A DNA stretch of 64,000 nt from NCBI RefSeq assembly GCF_008704935.1, contig NZ_CP023692.1, forward strand, positions 2,055,001 to 2,119,000, read 5' to 3'. A model generated the notes under the pieces. That model saw only the letters and a program-made list of their open reading frames with translations. It had not been told where the DNA came from and ran no database searches. Position numbers and translations under genes: made by a program. Position 1 is the first letter of the stretch. Each line of letters starts with the position of its first letter. Shown here one piece after another: positions 39,571 through 48,669 of this stretch. The stretch comes from Streptomyces vinaceus. GTDB taxonomy: Bacteria; Actinomycetota; Actinomycetes; Streptomycetales; Streptomycetaceae.

Positions 39571-40728
39571 TCAGACGCCGATGGCGACGGTGGGCTCGCC
39601 GGAGGCGATGCCGTCCTTCTCCATCTGCTCGGCGATCTTCATCGCCTCTTCGATGAGGGTCTCCACGATCTTCGACTCGGGAACGGTCTTGATGACCTCG
39701 CCCTTCACGAAGATCTGGCCTTTGCCGTTGCCGGAGGCGACGCCGAGGTCGGCCTCGCGGGCCTCGCCCGGACCGTTCACGACGCAGCCCATGACCGCGA
39801 CGCGCAGCGGGACCTCCATGCCCGTGAGGCCCGCCGTGACCTCCTCGGCCAGCTTGTAGACGTCCACCTGGGCGCGGCCGCAGGAGGGGCAGGAGACGAT
39901 CTCCAGGCGGCGCGGCTTGAGGTTGAGCGACTCCAGGATCTGGATGCCGACCTTGATCTCCTCGACCGGCGGGGCCGACAGCGAGACGCGGATCGTGTCG
40001 CCGATGCCCTCGGAGAGCAGCGCGCCGAAGGCGACGGCGGACTTGATGGTGCCCTGGAAGGCGGGGCCGGCCTCGGTGACGCCGAGGTGCAGCGGGTACT
40101 CGCACTGGGCGGCCAGCTGGCGGTAGGCGTTGACCATGACGACCGGGTCGTTGTGCTTGACCGAGATCTTGATGTCGCTGAAGCCGTGCTCCTCGAAGAG
40201 GGAGGCCTCCCACAGCGCGGACTCGACGAGCGCCTCGGGGGTGGCCTTGCCGTACTTCTTGAGCAGTCGCGCGTCGAGGGAGCCGGCGTTGACGCCGATG
40301 CGGATCGGGGTGCCCGCGTCCTTGGCGGCCCGCGCGATCTCCTTGACCTTGTCGTCGAACTGCTTGATGTTGCCCGGGTTCACGCGGACGGCGGCGCAGC
40401 CGGCGTCGATCGCGGCGAACACGTACTTGGGCTGGAAGTGGATGTCGGCGATGACCGGGATCTGCGACTTCTTCGCGATCACGGCGAGCGCGTCGGCGTC
40501 GTCCTGCGTCGGGCAGGCCACGCGCACGATGTCGCAGCCGGAGGCGGTCAGCTCTGCGATCTGCTGGAGCGTGGCGCCGATGTCGGAGGTCCTGGTGGTC
40601 GTCATCGACTGCACCGAGATCTGTGAGTCGCCGCCGACGGCCACCGAGCCGACCTGGATCTTGCGGCTGACCCTGCGGTCGGCAAGCTTCGTCGGCACGG
40701 CCGGCATTCCGAGAGAGATGGCAGTCAT
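39571..40728 (-). CDS. ispG: (E)-4-hydroxy-3-methylbut-2-enyl-diphosphate synthase
   Basis: [4Fe-4S] enzyme of the MEP isoprenoid pathway, converting MEcPP to HMBPP. The 385-residue product has the TIM-barrel start ([24 protein letters not shown]) and cysteine ligands in [12 protein letters not shown] and [12 protein letters not shown]. The start is ATG at 40728 ([13 protein letters not shown]); the ORF's earlier ATG lies in the leader. Its pathway partner dxr is two genes upstream, with the site-2 protease between them, the usual actinobacterial order dxr-rseP-ispG. Confidence 0.97.
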   Translation of the reverse strand: MTAISLGMPAVPTKLADRRVSRKIQVGSVAVGGDSQISVQSMTTTRTSDIGATLQQIAELTASGCDIVRVACPTQDDADALAVIAKKSQIPVIADIHFQPKYVFAAIDAGCAAVRVNPGNIKQFDDKVKEIARAAKDAGTPIRIGVNAGSLDARLLKKYGKATPEALVESALWEASLFEEHGFSDIKISVKHNDPVVMVNAYRQLAAQCEYPLHLGVTEAGPAFQGTIKSAVAFGALLSEGIGDTIRVSLSAPPVEEIKVGIQILESLNLKPRRLEIVSCPSCGRAQVDVYKLAEEVTAGLTGMEVPLRVAVMGCVVNGPGEAREADLGVASGNGKGQIFVKGEVIKTVPESKIVETLIEEAMKIAEQMEKDGIASGEPTVAIGV

Positions 40729-40846
40729 CTGCTGTGCAACCCCAAGGTGTGGATCAAGGTCCCGAGATCGGCGGGCTCCAGGCTTCGAGATTACGCCAAC
40801 CACGGGGCCGTCCACGCATCCGAGGGGCGGGAACACCCGAACGTAG

Positions 40847-40875
40847 GGAGCCGGGCACGCTTCGTGCCCGGCTCC
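40847..40875. terminator. rseP terminator, perfect hairpin
   Basis: ggagccgggcacg / cgtgcccggctcc with a 3-5-base loop between the rseP stop and ispG start; limits read-through into ispG. Confidence 0.65.
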
Positions 40876-40915
40876 GTTACGGCTCCCGTACGCCCCTCAC
40901 ACCTGCGGACGTACT

Positions 40916-40952
40916 AGGTGATCTTGATCGGGTCAGGTGATCTTGATCGGGT
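40916..40952 (-). repeat. 19-bp tandem duplication over the rseP stop codon
   Basis: aggtgatcttgatcgggt occurs twice with period 19 (40916 and 40935). The gene-proximal copy encodes the C-terminal NPIKIT-stop of RseP; the distal copy repeats the same bases beyond the TGA and ends in its own in-frame-type stop. It looks like a recent slippage duplication. Confidence 0.85.
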
Positions 40953-42234
40953 TCACCACGTCGGCCACGAGCACGAGCAGGGTGAAGCAGACGAACACCC
41001 CGGCCACCACGTACGCGGCGGGCATCAGCTTCGCCACGTCGAACGGGCCGGGGTCGGGGCGGCGGAACACGCGCGCCACGGTGCGCCGGACCGACTCCCA
41101 CAGGGCGCCCGCGATGTGACCGCCGTCCAGCGGCAGCAGCGGGAGCATGTTGAACAGGAACAGCGAGAGGTTGAAGAACCCGACGAGCTGGAGGAAGAAC
41201 ACCAGCCGCTGCTCGGCAGGGATGTCCAGGGTGGCGATCTCGCCACTGATCCGGGCCGCGCCGACGATGCCCATCGGGGAGTCGGGCTCGCGCTCGGCTC
41301 CGCTGAACGCCGCGTTCCACAGCGCCGGGATCTTGGCGGGCAGCTTGAGCAGCCCCTGGACGCTGTTGTCGACGACCTCGCCCATGTGGTCCACGGACTG
41401 GCCGAAGGTCAGCGGGGCGATCTCGCTCTTCGGGCTGAAGCCGAGCCAGCCCGCCGTCACGTACTCGCCCTTGACGTACCCGCCGTGGCCGTCCGTCTTG
41501 GCGACCTTGTTCTCGATCAGGCTGACCGGGAGGGTCTGCTGCTGCCCGTCGCGGACCACCGTGACGGTGGCGGGGCCGATGGTGTCGCGGATCTGCTTCT
41601 GCAGGGCGGCCCAGTCGGTGACCTTGTGGCCGTTGAACGCCACGATCCGGTCGCCCTCCCGGAGCCCGGCGGCCTTGGCCGGGGCGACCGGGTCGCCTGC
41701 CTTGCAGATCTCGCGCTTCTCGCTCTGCTGGATGACGCACGGCGAAACGGTCGCGACCTGCGTGGTCGTCTGGTTGATGCCGAAGCTCATCCAGACGCCG
41801 AAGAAGATCGCCAGCGCCAGCACCAGGTTCATGAACGGGCCCGCGAACATCACGATCACGCGCTTCCACGGCCTGCGCGTGTAGAACAGCCGCGTCTCGT
41901 CGCCGTCCCGGAGCTCCTCGTACGCCGCCGAGCGCGCGTCCTCGATCATCGAGCGGAACGGCGAGGTCGACCGGGCGGTCACCTTGCCGTCCTCGCCGGG
42001 CGGGAACATCCCGATCATGCGGATGTAGCCGCCCATCGGGATGGCCTTGATCCCGTACTCGGTCTCGCCCTTGTGCCGCGACCAGATGGTCGGGCCGAAC
42101 CCGACCATGTACTGGGGCACGCGGATGCCGAAGAGCTTGGCCGTGGAGAGATGGCCGAGCTCGTGCCACGCGATGGAGACGAGCAGCCCGAATACGAAGA
42201 TGAGTATTCCGAGCACCGTCATGAGTGCTGTCAT
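40933..42234 (-). CDS. rseP: Site-2 (RseP/Rip1-type) intramembrane metalloprotease
   Basis: M50 zinc protease that cuts membrane proteins such as anti-sigma factors. The 433-residue protein has the zinc motif HELGH (H24, E25, H28) in the first span, a PDZ domain in the middle ([19 protein letters not shown]), further spans and the C-terminal ligand motif [12 protein letters not shown]. The ATG at 42234 overlaps the dxr stop (ATGA). Mycobacterial Rip1 is the best-studied relative; gene order dxr-rip1-ispG is the same. Its C-terminal end carries the tandem duplication noted above. Confidence 0.95.
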   Translation of the reverse strand: MTALMTVLGILIFVFGLLVSIAWHELGHLSTAKLFGIRVPQYMVGFGPTIWSRHKGETEYGIKAIPMGGYIRMIGMFPPGEDGKVTARSTSPFRSMIEDARSAAYEELRDGDETRLFYTRRPWKRVIVMFAGPFMNLVLALAIFFGVWMSFGINQTTTQVATVSPCVIQQSEKREICKAGDPVAPAKAAGLREGDRIVAFNGHKVTDWAALQKQIRDTIGPATVTVVRDGQQQTLPVSLIENKVAKTDGHGGYVKGEYVTAGWLGFSPKSEIAPLTFGQSVDHMGEVVDNSVQGLLKLPAKIPALWNAAFSGAEREPDSPMGIVGAARISGEIATLDIPAEQRLVFFLQLVGFFNLSLFLFNMLPLLPLDGGHIAGALWESVRRTVARVFRRPDPGPFDVAKLMPAAYVVAGVFVCFTLLVLVADVVNPIKIT

Positions 42235-43484
42235 GCGCGCGCCTCCACGGCGGCCCGGGCCGCCATCTCCTGTGCCCGGGCCCTGGCCCAGGTCTCCGCT
42301 TCGAGGACGTCCGCGACCGTCAGGGAAGTTCCCGCGTCCGGCGTCCCGTGCTCATCGACCACGGCAGAGACCGTATCCATGATTGCTGTGAACGGCAGCC
42401 GACCGGCCAGGAACGCCTCGACGCACTCCTCGTTCGCCGCATTGAACACCGCGGGGGCGGTGGAGCCCAGGGCGCCCACGTGCCGGGCCAGTCCCACCGC
42501 GGGGAAGGCCTCGGTGTCGAGGGGGAAGAACTCCCAGGTCGACGCCTTGGTCCAGTCGAACGCGGGGGCCGCGTCCGGGACCCGCTCGGGCCAGCCGAGA
42601 CCGATCGCGATGGGTCCGCGCATGTCCGGCGGGGTGGCCTGGGCGAGGGTGGAGCCGTCGGAGAACTCCACCATCGAGTGCACGTAGGACTGCGGATGGA
42701 CCACGACCTCGATGCGGTCGAAGGGGATGTCGTAGAGGAGGTGCGCCTCGATGACCTCCAGCCCCTTGTTGACCAGCGTCGCCGAGTTGATGGTGATCAC
42801 GGGGCCCATGGCCCAGGTGGGGTGCGCGAGGGCGTCCTTGACGGTGACCGCGGCCAGCTCTGCGCGGGTACGGCCGCGGAAGGGCCCGCCGGAGGCGGTC
42901 ACCACGAGCTTGCGCACATCGGCCCGGGTGCCGGCGGCGAGCGCCTGGAAGAGGGCCGCGTGCTCGGAGTCGACCGGGATGATCTGGCCGGGCTTCGCGA
43001 GGGCCTTGACCAGCGGGCCCCCGACGATCAGCGACTCCTTGTTGGCCAGGGCCAGGGTCCGGCCGGCCCGCAGGGCGGCGAGGGTGGGCGCGAGGCCGAT
43101 GGATCCGGTGATGCCGTTGAGGACGGTGTGGCACTCGGAGGCGGCGAGCTCGGTCGCCGCGTCGGGCCCGGCCAGGATCTCGGGCAGCGGCTCCGAAGCG
43201 CCGTACTCGGCGTTCAGGGCCTCCTTCAGGGCCGGTACGACGTCTTCGCGGGCGACGGCCACGGTGCGCACCCGCAGCTGCCGGGCCTGCTCGGCCAGCA
43301 GCCCGACGCGCCCGCCGGCGGCGGAGAGCGCGGTCACCCGGAACCGGTCCGGGTTGCGCAGGGCGAGGTCGATGGCCTGGGTCCCGATGGACCCGGTGGA
43401 CCCGAGGATGACGATGTCCCGCCGGCCGGCCGCGGGGTCGAAGAGGAGGTGCGGATCGGCGAGGGGGGCTGGGCGGTCGCTCAT
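42231..43484 (-). CDS. dxr: 1-deoxy-D-xylulose 5-phosphate reductoisomerase
   Basis: NADPH- and divalent-metal-dependent first committed enzyme of the MEP pathway. The 417-residue product has [16 protein letters not shown] (nucleotide binding), the DSEHAALFQ metal/substrate segment and the C-terminal [12 protein letters not shown] took the ATG at 43484 ([16 protein letters not shown]), which gives the family N terminus, though another ATG three codons earlier is as near to any ribosome site. The stop overlaps the rseP start. Upstream, 21 bp away, is the unknown 460-residue gene on the same strand. Confidence 0.96.
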   Translation of the reverse strand: MSDRPAPLADPHLLFDPAAGRRDIVILGSTGSIGTQAIDLALRNPDRFRVTALSAAGGRVGLLAEQARQLRVRTVAVAREDVVPALKEALNAEYGASEPLPEILAGPDAATELAASECHTVLNGITGSIGLAPTLAALRAGRTLALANKESLIVGGPLVKALAKPGQIIPVDSEHAALFQALAAGTRADVRKLVVTASGGPFRGRTRAELAAVTVKDALAHPTWAMGPVITINSATLVNKGLEVIEAHLLYDIPFDRIEVVVHPQSYVHSMVEFSDGSTLAQATPPDMRGPIAIGLGWPERVPDAAPAFDWTKASTWEFFPLDTEAFPAVGLARHVGALGSTAPAVFNAANEECVEAFLAGRLPFTAIMDTVSAVVDEHGTPDAGTSLTVADVLEAETWARARAQEMAARAAVEARA

Positions 43485-43505
43485 GCCCCCCATTGTTGCC
43501 GCAAC

Positions 43506-44888
43506 TCAAGGACGCGTGGACACGGAGTCCCCGTCGGTGACCCGCAGGAGCAGGTGCGGGAGGGTTCCGGCGAAGTCGGGGAGGGTGCGGGCCACCCGCC
43601 ACCAGGCCTCCGGGTCCTCGCCGAGGGCCAGGGCGAACAGCCGGTCCGCCTCGGCCCGGGCGGCGAGCACGGCCTCCGGGCGGTCGTGCCGGTCGGGGTG
43701 GTCCACGTCACCGAGCCAGTGGTCCTCGTCCAGGGCCCAGCAGGCGGGCAGCTTGTGCCGGACCACGTCGGCGCCGGTGAGCAGGGACCGGTCCAGGCAG
43801 TCCCGTACCCAGCGGATGTCCTCCTGCACGGTCTCCATGGGCACGGCGAGGCTGGCCAGGGCGAGTTCGCGCTCCACTCCCCCGGTCACCGGCCCCTCGG
43901 CCGTCGGAGCGAGGTGGCGCACGGCCCTTACGAGGGCCCCGTCGGGCTCCGCGGAGGCATCGGCCGGGGCGGCGGCGGTGGGCGGGGCGGCGGAGGGCGG
44001 GGCGGCGGAGGGCGGGGCGGGCAGACTTCCCGCGACCACCGCGGCCACCAGCTCCGGCAGGGGCCCCGCGAAGCCGGGGGCGTGCCGCAGCAGTTCGGCC
44101 CAGAGCCGGGGGTCGTCGCCCAGCGGGGTCAGGGCCCGGGTGACGGCCGTGCGCATGCCGGCCTGCTCGGGCAGGGTCCAGCGCAGGCCCGGGCCGGGCG
44201 GGAGGTCGCCGAGGATCAGGGTGCGCCGGGCCGGGGCCACGCGGGCGACGAGTTCCTCGTGGGTGAGCAGGCCCATCCGGACGGCGCGTACGGCGGGCCG
44301 GTGCCAGGAACGCCCCTCGCGGACGGCGGCGGGGGTGGCGAGCAGCGCCCGGACGCACTCCCTGGGCAGCTCCGCGACGAGCAGCAGCGCCTCGACGGCG
44401 CCCGCCGGCAGCGGCTGCCGGGCGTGCTCGGCGGCGAGCTCCGCCGGGTCGAGTACGTACGGCAGGCACAGGACGTCGAGGACGACGCGGGGCCTGCGTA
44501 TGCCGTGCCGGCGCAGCAGGCCGATCAGCTCCCCGCTGCGCAGGGGGGACGAGGCGGGGTCCCTCCCGAGCTCCGCGCGCAGTACGGGCAGCAGCTCGGG
44601 CGGGGTCCGGCGGCGGGCGTAGCGGGCGGGGCCGGGCAGCCCGGGCAGGGGCCTCCCGACGACGCGGGGGTTGCGGGCGATGAAGTGGCGGTCCTCCTCG
44701 CGGCCGTGGCGCAGGAGCAGCGTCACGGCCGAGGCGGGGAGCCACTCGTCGCGGCAGAGGTATTTGCGGGTCGGCCGGTCGAGCCGGCCCAGCAGGTCCA
44801 GGGCGATGTGGTCCGGTGCGTGGCGCAGGACGTGCGCCACGCACCAGGCCAGCCGCCGGCTGCCCCGGTCTTCCACGGCCGTCGACAT
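43506..44888 (-). CDS. Unknown 460-residue leucine/arginine-rich helical protein
   Basis: I do not recognise a family. The 460-residue protein has no signal peptide or membrane span. It is rich in Leu, Arg, Ala and Pro, with repeated helical blocks of the type HRPAVRAVRMGLLTHEELVAR and HAPGFAGPLPELVAAV, which suggests an alpha-solenoid (HEAT-like) arrangement; a low-complexity PPSAA linker near residues 290-310 splits it in two. The start is ATG at 44888 (MSTAVEDRGSRRLAW) with aaggcgg upstream. It lies between the acyl-CoA dehydrogenase gene and dxr on the same strand. Codon-position GC bias is normal, so it is a real gene. Confidence 0.78.
   Translation of the reverse strand: MSTAVEDRGSRRLAWCVAHVLRHAPDHIALDLLGRLDRPTRKYLCRDEWLPASAVTLLLRHGREEDRHFIARNPRVVGRPLPGLPGPARYARRRTPPELLPVLRAELGRDPASSPLRSGELIGLLRRHGIRRPRVVLDVLCLPYVLDPAELAAEHARQPLPAGAVEALLLVAELPRECVRALLATPAAVREGRSWHRPAVRAVRMGLLTHEELVARVAPARRTLILGDLPPGPGLRWTLPEQAGMRTAVTRALTPLGDDPRLWAELLRHAPGFAGPLPELVAAVVAGSLPAPPSAAPPSAAPPTAAAPADASAEPDGALVRAVRHLAPTAEGPVTGGVERELALASLAVPMETVQEDIRWVRDCLDRSLLTGADVVRHKLPACWALDEDHWLGDVDHPDRHDRPEAVLAARAEADRLFALALGEDPEAWWRVARTLPDFAGTLPHLLLRVTDGDSVSTRP
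43981..44021 (-). repeat. 15-bp tandem repeat inside the 460-residue gene
   Basis: ggcggggcggcggag repeated twice in full and once in part, encoding PPSAA units. Length polymorphism between strains would be expected. Confidence 0.8.
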
Positions 44889-44979
44889 CTCTGTCCGCCT
44901 TGCCCTCGTGCCGGTGGGCCTACGCCCACCCGTACCCGTGCACCCGTACATCAGTGCGCCTGATGCCGATCCTCTCAGG

Positions 44980-46923
44980 TCAGCGCAGGGGACGGTGCAC
45001 GTTTTTGTGAGTCGAGGGGCCGGGAGTGGCGTCCGCGATCCAGGGGCCGTCCCCGGAGGGGTCGAGCACGCCCTCCTCCAGCCAGGTGTAGGTGCCGGAG
45101 AGCACGCCCGCGACGACCTTGCGGTCCAGGTCGTCGGTGTTGGACCACAGCCGACCGAAGAGCTCCTCGACGCGGATCCGGGACTGCCGGCAGAAGGCGT
45201 CGGCCAGCTGGTAGGCCTCGCGGCCGTGCTCCCCGGAGGCCCGCAGGTGCTCGGCGCGCACGCAGGCCGCGCTCATCGCGAAGAGCTCGGCTCCGATGTC
45301 GACGATCCGGCCGAGGAAGCCCTGCTTGGTCTCCATCCGGCCCTGCCAGCGGGACATGGCGTAGAAGGTGGACCGGGCGAGTTTGCGGGCGCTGCGCTCG
45401 ACGTAGCGCAGGTGGCCGGAGAGGTCGGGGTGGCCGGCCGGGTGGAAGGCCCGGTACGTGCCGGGGACGTGGCCGGGGCCGGTGGCCAGCTTGGGCAGCC
45501 AGCGGGCGTAGAACCCGGCGGCTCGGGCGCCGGCCCTGGCCTTGTCGCCGAGCGCCTTCTCGGGGTCGATGAGGTCGCCGGCGACCGACAGGTGGGCGTC
45601 CACGGCCTCGCGGGCGATCAGCAGGTGCATGATCTCGGTGGAGCCCTCGAAGATCCGGTTGATGCGCAGGTCGCGCAGCATCTGCTCGGCGGGGACGGCC
45701 CGCTCGCCGCGGGCGGCCAGCGATTCGGCGGTCTCGAAGCCGCGCCCGCCGCGGATCTGCACGAGCTCGTCGGCCATCAGGCAGGCCATCTCGCTGCCGT
45801 AGAGCTTGGCGAGGGCGGCCTCGATGCGGATGTCGTTGCGGTCCTCGTCGGCCATCTGGGAGGCCAGGTCCACGACGGCTTCGAGGGCGAAGGTGGTGGC
45901 GGCGATGAAGGAGATCTTGGCGCCGACGGCCTCGTGCCTGGCGACCGGGCGGCCCCACTGCTCGCGGACGGCGGACCATTCGCGGGCGATCTTCAGGCAC
46001 CACTTGCCGGCGCCGACGCACATGGCGGGCAGGGACAGCCGGCCGGTGTTCAGCGTGGTCAGCGCGATCTTCAGGCCGGCTCCCTCGGCGCCGATGCGCT
46101 GCGCGGCCGGCACCCGGACCCGGTGGAAGCGGGTGACGCCGTTCTCCAGGCCGCGCAGGCCCATGAAGGAGTTGCGGTGCTCGACCGTGATGCCGGGGGA
46201 GTCGGCCTCGACGACGAAGGCGGTGATCCCGCCGCGGTGGTTCTCCGACTTCGGGACGCGGGCCATCACCACCAGCAGGTCCGCGACGACCCCGTTGGTG
46301 GTCCAGAGCTTCACCCCGTCGAGGACGTACGCGTCCTCCCCGTCCGGGACGGCGGTGGTGGCCAGGCGCGCCGGGTCGGAGCCGACGTCCGGTTCGGTCA
46401 GCAGGAAGGCGCTGATGGCGGTGGTCGCGCAGCGCGGCAGGAAGGTTTCCTTCTGCTCCTGCGTGCCGAACATCTTCAGCGGCTGCGGGACGCCGATCGA
46501 CTGGTGCGCGGAGAGCAGGGCGCCGATGGCGGGGCTGACGGAGCCGACGAGGGCCAGCGCCTTGTTGTAGTACACCTGGGTGAGGCCCAGGCCCCCGTAC
46601 TTGGGGTCGATCTTCATGCCGAGGGCGCCGAGTTCCTTGAGCCCGCGCACGGTCTCGTCAGGGATCTTGGCCTCGCGCTCGATGCGCGGTCCGTCGATCT
46701 CGGTCTCGCAGAACGCCCGCAGCCGGGCCAGGAAGGCCTCGCCGCGCCGGACGTCCTCGTCCGCGGGCATCGGGTGCGGGTGGATCAGGTCCAGCCGGAA
46801 GTGTCCGAGGAACAGCTCCTTGGCGAAGCTGGGCTTGCGCCAGTCCTGTTCCCGGGCCGCTTCCGCGACCTGCCGTGCCTCGCGCTCGGTCACCTTGGGC
46901 TGTACGGGCTGTGTTGCGGACAT
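44980..46923 (-). CDS. Long-form acyl-CoA dehydrogenase
   Basis: FAD flavoenzyme that introduces a trans double bond in acyl-CoA. The 647-residue product is longer than the usual 380-400; after a normal core it has a C-terminal extension of about 170 residues, as in VLCAD/ACAD9-type enzymes. Visible are FLLTEPDVGSDPARL (flavin/substrate region), WTTNGVVADLLVV, and FEGSTEIMHLLIAREAVD near the active-site loop. The start is ATG at 46923 (MSATQPVQPKVTE) with gaggtgagc upstream; a GTG at 46935 is the alternative. Substrate chain length cannot be read from the sequence. Followed 91 bp on by the unknown 460-residue gene. Confidence 0.93.
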   Translation of the reverse strand: MSATQPVQPKVTEREARQVAEAAREQDWRKPSFAKELFLGHFRLDLIHPHPMPADEDVRRGEAFLARLRAFCETEIDGPRIEREAKIPDETVRGLKELGALGMKIDPKYGGLGLTQVYYNKALALVGSVSPAIGALLSAHQSIGVPQPLKMFGTQEQKETFLPRCATTAISAFLLTEPDVGSDPARLATTAVPDGEDAYVLDGVKLWTTNGVVADLLVVMARVPKSENHRGGITAFVVEADSPGITVEHRNSFMGLRGLENGVTRFHRVRVPAAQRIGAEGAGLKIALTTLNTGRLSLPAMCVGAGKWCLKIAREWSAVREQWGRPVARHEAVGAKISFIAATTFALEAVVDLASQMADEDRNDIRIEAALAKLYGSEMACLMADELVQIRGGRGFETAESLAARGERAVPAEQMLRDLRINRIFEGSTEIMHLLIAREAVDAHLSVAGDLIDPEKALGDKARAGARAAGFYARWLPKLATGPGHVPGTYRAFHPAGHPDLSGHLRYVERSARKLARSTFYAMSRWQGRMETKQGFLGRIVDIGAELFAMSAACVRAEHLRASGEHGREAYQLADAFCRQSRIRVEELFGRLWSNTDDLDRKVVAGVLSGTYTWLEEGVLDPSGDGPWIADATPGPSTHKNVHRPLR

Positions 46924-47018
46924 GAGCGGGCTCACCTCGCCGCAGGAGTCGGTGGTACCGGCCTACTGGCCGGTGCTACCTGTGAGTCGTACCCAATCCG
47001 CGCCCGCGGGAAAAGGGG

Positions 47019-47055
47019 GACGGCCGGAGCCCCCGCACAGTAGGCTCCGGCCGTC
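47019..47055. terminator. Terminator after the aldehyde dehydrogenase gene
   Basis: A perfect 13-bp stem (gacggccggagcc / ggctccggccgtc), 11-base loop, with cccccttttc on the minus side and ttttt on the plus side, so it can act in both directions. It lies 22 bp past the aldehyde dehydrogenase stop. Confidence 0.8.
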
Positions 47056-47076
47056 GGCTTTTTGGCCGTACGAGAA

Positions 47077-48522
47077 TCAGATGTCGAGGCCGGTCAGGAC
47101 CAGGACTCGCTCGTACGTGTAGTCGTCCATCGCGTAGCGGACACCCTCACGGCCGACACCCGACTGCTTGACGCCGCCGTACGGCATCTGGTCGGCGCGG
47201 TAGGACGGCGCGTCGCCGACGATCACGCCGCCGACCTCCAGCTCGCGGTGGGCGCGGAACGCGGTCTGGATGTTCCGGGTGAAGACGCCGGTCTGCAGGC
47301 CGAACTTCGAGTCGTTGACGGCGGCGAAGGCCTCGTCGGTGTTCTCGACCTTCGTCAGCGTCAGCACCGGCCCGAAGACCTCCTCGACGGCGAGGGTGGT
47401 GTCGGCGGGCAGGTCGGCGATGACGGTCGGCTCGTACGAGGCACCCTCGCGCTTGCCGCCGGTGAGCAGCTTGGCCCCGGCTGAGACGGCCTCGTCGACC
47501 CAGGACTCGACGCGCTTGGCGGCGTCCTCGGAGACGAGCGGGCCGACGTCGGTGGCGGAGTCGGACGGGTCGCCGGTGACCTGGGCCCGGACCTTCTCGA
47601 CGACCTTCTCGACGAGGCGGTCGTAGACGGAGGCGTCGGCGATCACGCGCTGCACGGAGATGCAGGACTGGCCGGCCTGGTAGTTCGAGAAGGTCGCGAT
47701 ACGGGTCGCGGCCCAGTCGAGGTCGGCCTCGGAGGACCAGTCGTCCAGGACGACGGCGGCGGCGTTGCCGCCGAGCTCCAGGGTGCAGTGCTTGTGGGGC
47801 ACCGACTGCTGGATGGCGTAGCCGACCTTGTCGGAGCCGGTGAAGGAGATGACGGGCAGGCGCTCGTCCTTGACCAGGGCCGGCATCTTTTCGTTGGCGA
47901 CCGGCAGGACCGACCAGGAACCGGCCGGGAGGTCGGTCTCGGCGAGCAGCTCGCCCAGGATCAGGCCGGAGAGCGGGGTGGCCGGGGCCGGCTTCAGGAT
48001 GATCGGCGCGCCGACGGCGATGGCGGGGGCCACCTTGTGGGCGCACAGGTTCAGCGGGAAGTTGAACGGCGCGATGCCGAGGACCGGGCCCTTGACGAAG
48101 CGGCGGGTCAGGGCGAGACGGCCGACGCCACCGGCGTCGGTGTCGAGGCGCTGGGCCTCTCCGCCGTTGAAGCGGCGGGCCTCCTCGGCGGCGAAACGGA
48201 ACACGGACACCGCACGGCCGACCTCACCGCGGGCCCACTTGATGGGCTTGCCGTTCTCGGCGGAGATCAGCTGGGCGATCTCCTCGGTGCGCTCGGCGAG
48301 CCGCTTGGACACGTGGTCCAGGGCGGCGGCGCGGACATGGGCGGGAGTCGCGGAGAATTCTGCGGTCACGGCGTACGCCGCGGCCACGGCCTCTTCGACC
48401 TGGGCGTCGGTGGGCACGCTGACGGTGCCGACGAGCCGGTTGTCCCACGGGGAGTGGACGTCGAAGCTGTCCTCGCCGGTGGCCTGGCGGCCGGCGAGCC
48501 AGAAGGCGTGGGTGGAAGTCAT
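47077..48522 (-). CDS. NAD(P)-dependent aldehyde dehydrogenase (possible succinate-semialdehyde type)
   Basis: The 481-residue protein has the whole ALDH fold. Catalytic residues are C287 (AGQSCISVQR) and E249 (TLELGGNAAAV); substrate-channel and cofactor elements IAPFNFPLNL, PAPATPL and SFTGSDKVGY are normal. gabT is 4 kb away in the same accessory region and a PucR-type regulator gene is next upstream, so a role in oxidising succinate semialdehyde or a related aldehyde is plausible but not proven; phosphonoacetaldehyde- or lactaldehyde-type substrates would look alike. The ATG at 48522 is used. A strong terminator follows. Confidence 0.9.
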   Translation of the reverse strand: MTSTHAFWLAGRQATGEDSFDVHSPWDNRLVGTVSVPTDAQVEEAVAAAYAVTAEFSATPAHVRAAALDHVSKRLAERTEEIAQLISAENGKPIKWARGEVGRAVSVFRFAAEEARRFNGGEAQRLDTDAGGVGRLALTRRFVKGPVLGIAPFNFPLNLCAHKVAPAIAVGAPIILKPAPATPLSGLILGELLAETDLPAGSWSVLPVANEKMPALVKDERLPVISFTGSDKVGYAIQQSVPHKHCTLELGGNAAAVVLDDWSSEADLDWAATRIATFSNYQAGQSCISVQRVIADASVYDRLVEKVVEKVRAQVTGDPSDSATDVGPLVSEDAAKRVESWVDEAVSAGAKLLTGGKREGASYEPTVIADLPADTTLAVEEVFGPVLTLTKVENTDEAFAAVNDSKFGLQTGVFTRNIQTAFRAHRELEVGGVIVGDAPSYRADQMPYGGVKQSGVGREGVRYAMDDYTYERVLVLTGLDI

Positions 48523-48669
48523 GCGAATCCCGGCCCTTCGAGTGTGTGCGGGGTCCTTGTCCCCTCCACCGTAGGACTCCGTCCGGGTTTCGGTGATTAG
48601 CCGGGGTGGAGTGTGCGCAGGCGCGGCCGCGCCGCTTTGTCAGTGTCGGCGTCGGTGTCCGTCCCTCGG

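Noticed and set aside
42225..44963. 912-residue plus-strand open frame
   Set aside because: Shadow of dxr and the 460-residue gene; no ribosome site and a Gly/Val/Asp composition typical of antisense frames.
44980..46923. Fusion of two genes in the acyl-CoA dehydrogenase
   Set aside because: The extra C-terminal 170 residues match the long VLCAD-like class and run on in frame without a motif break.
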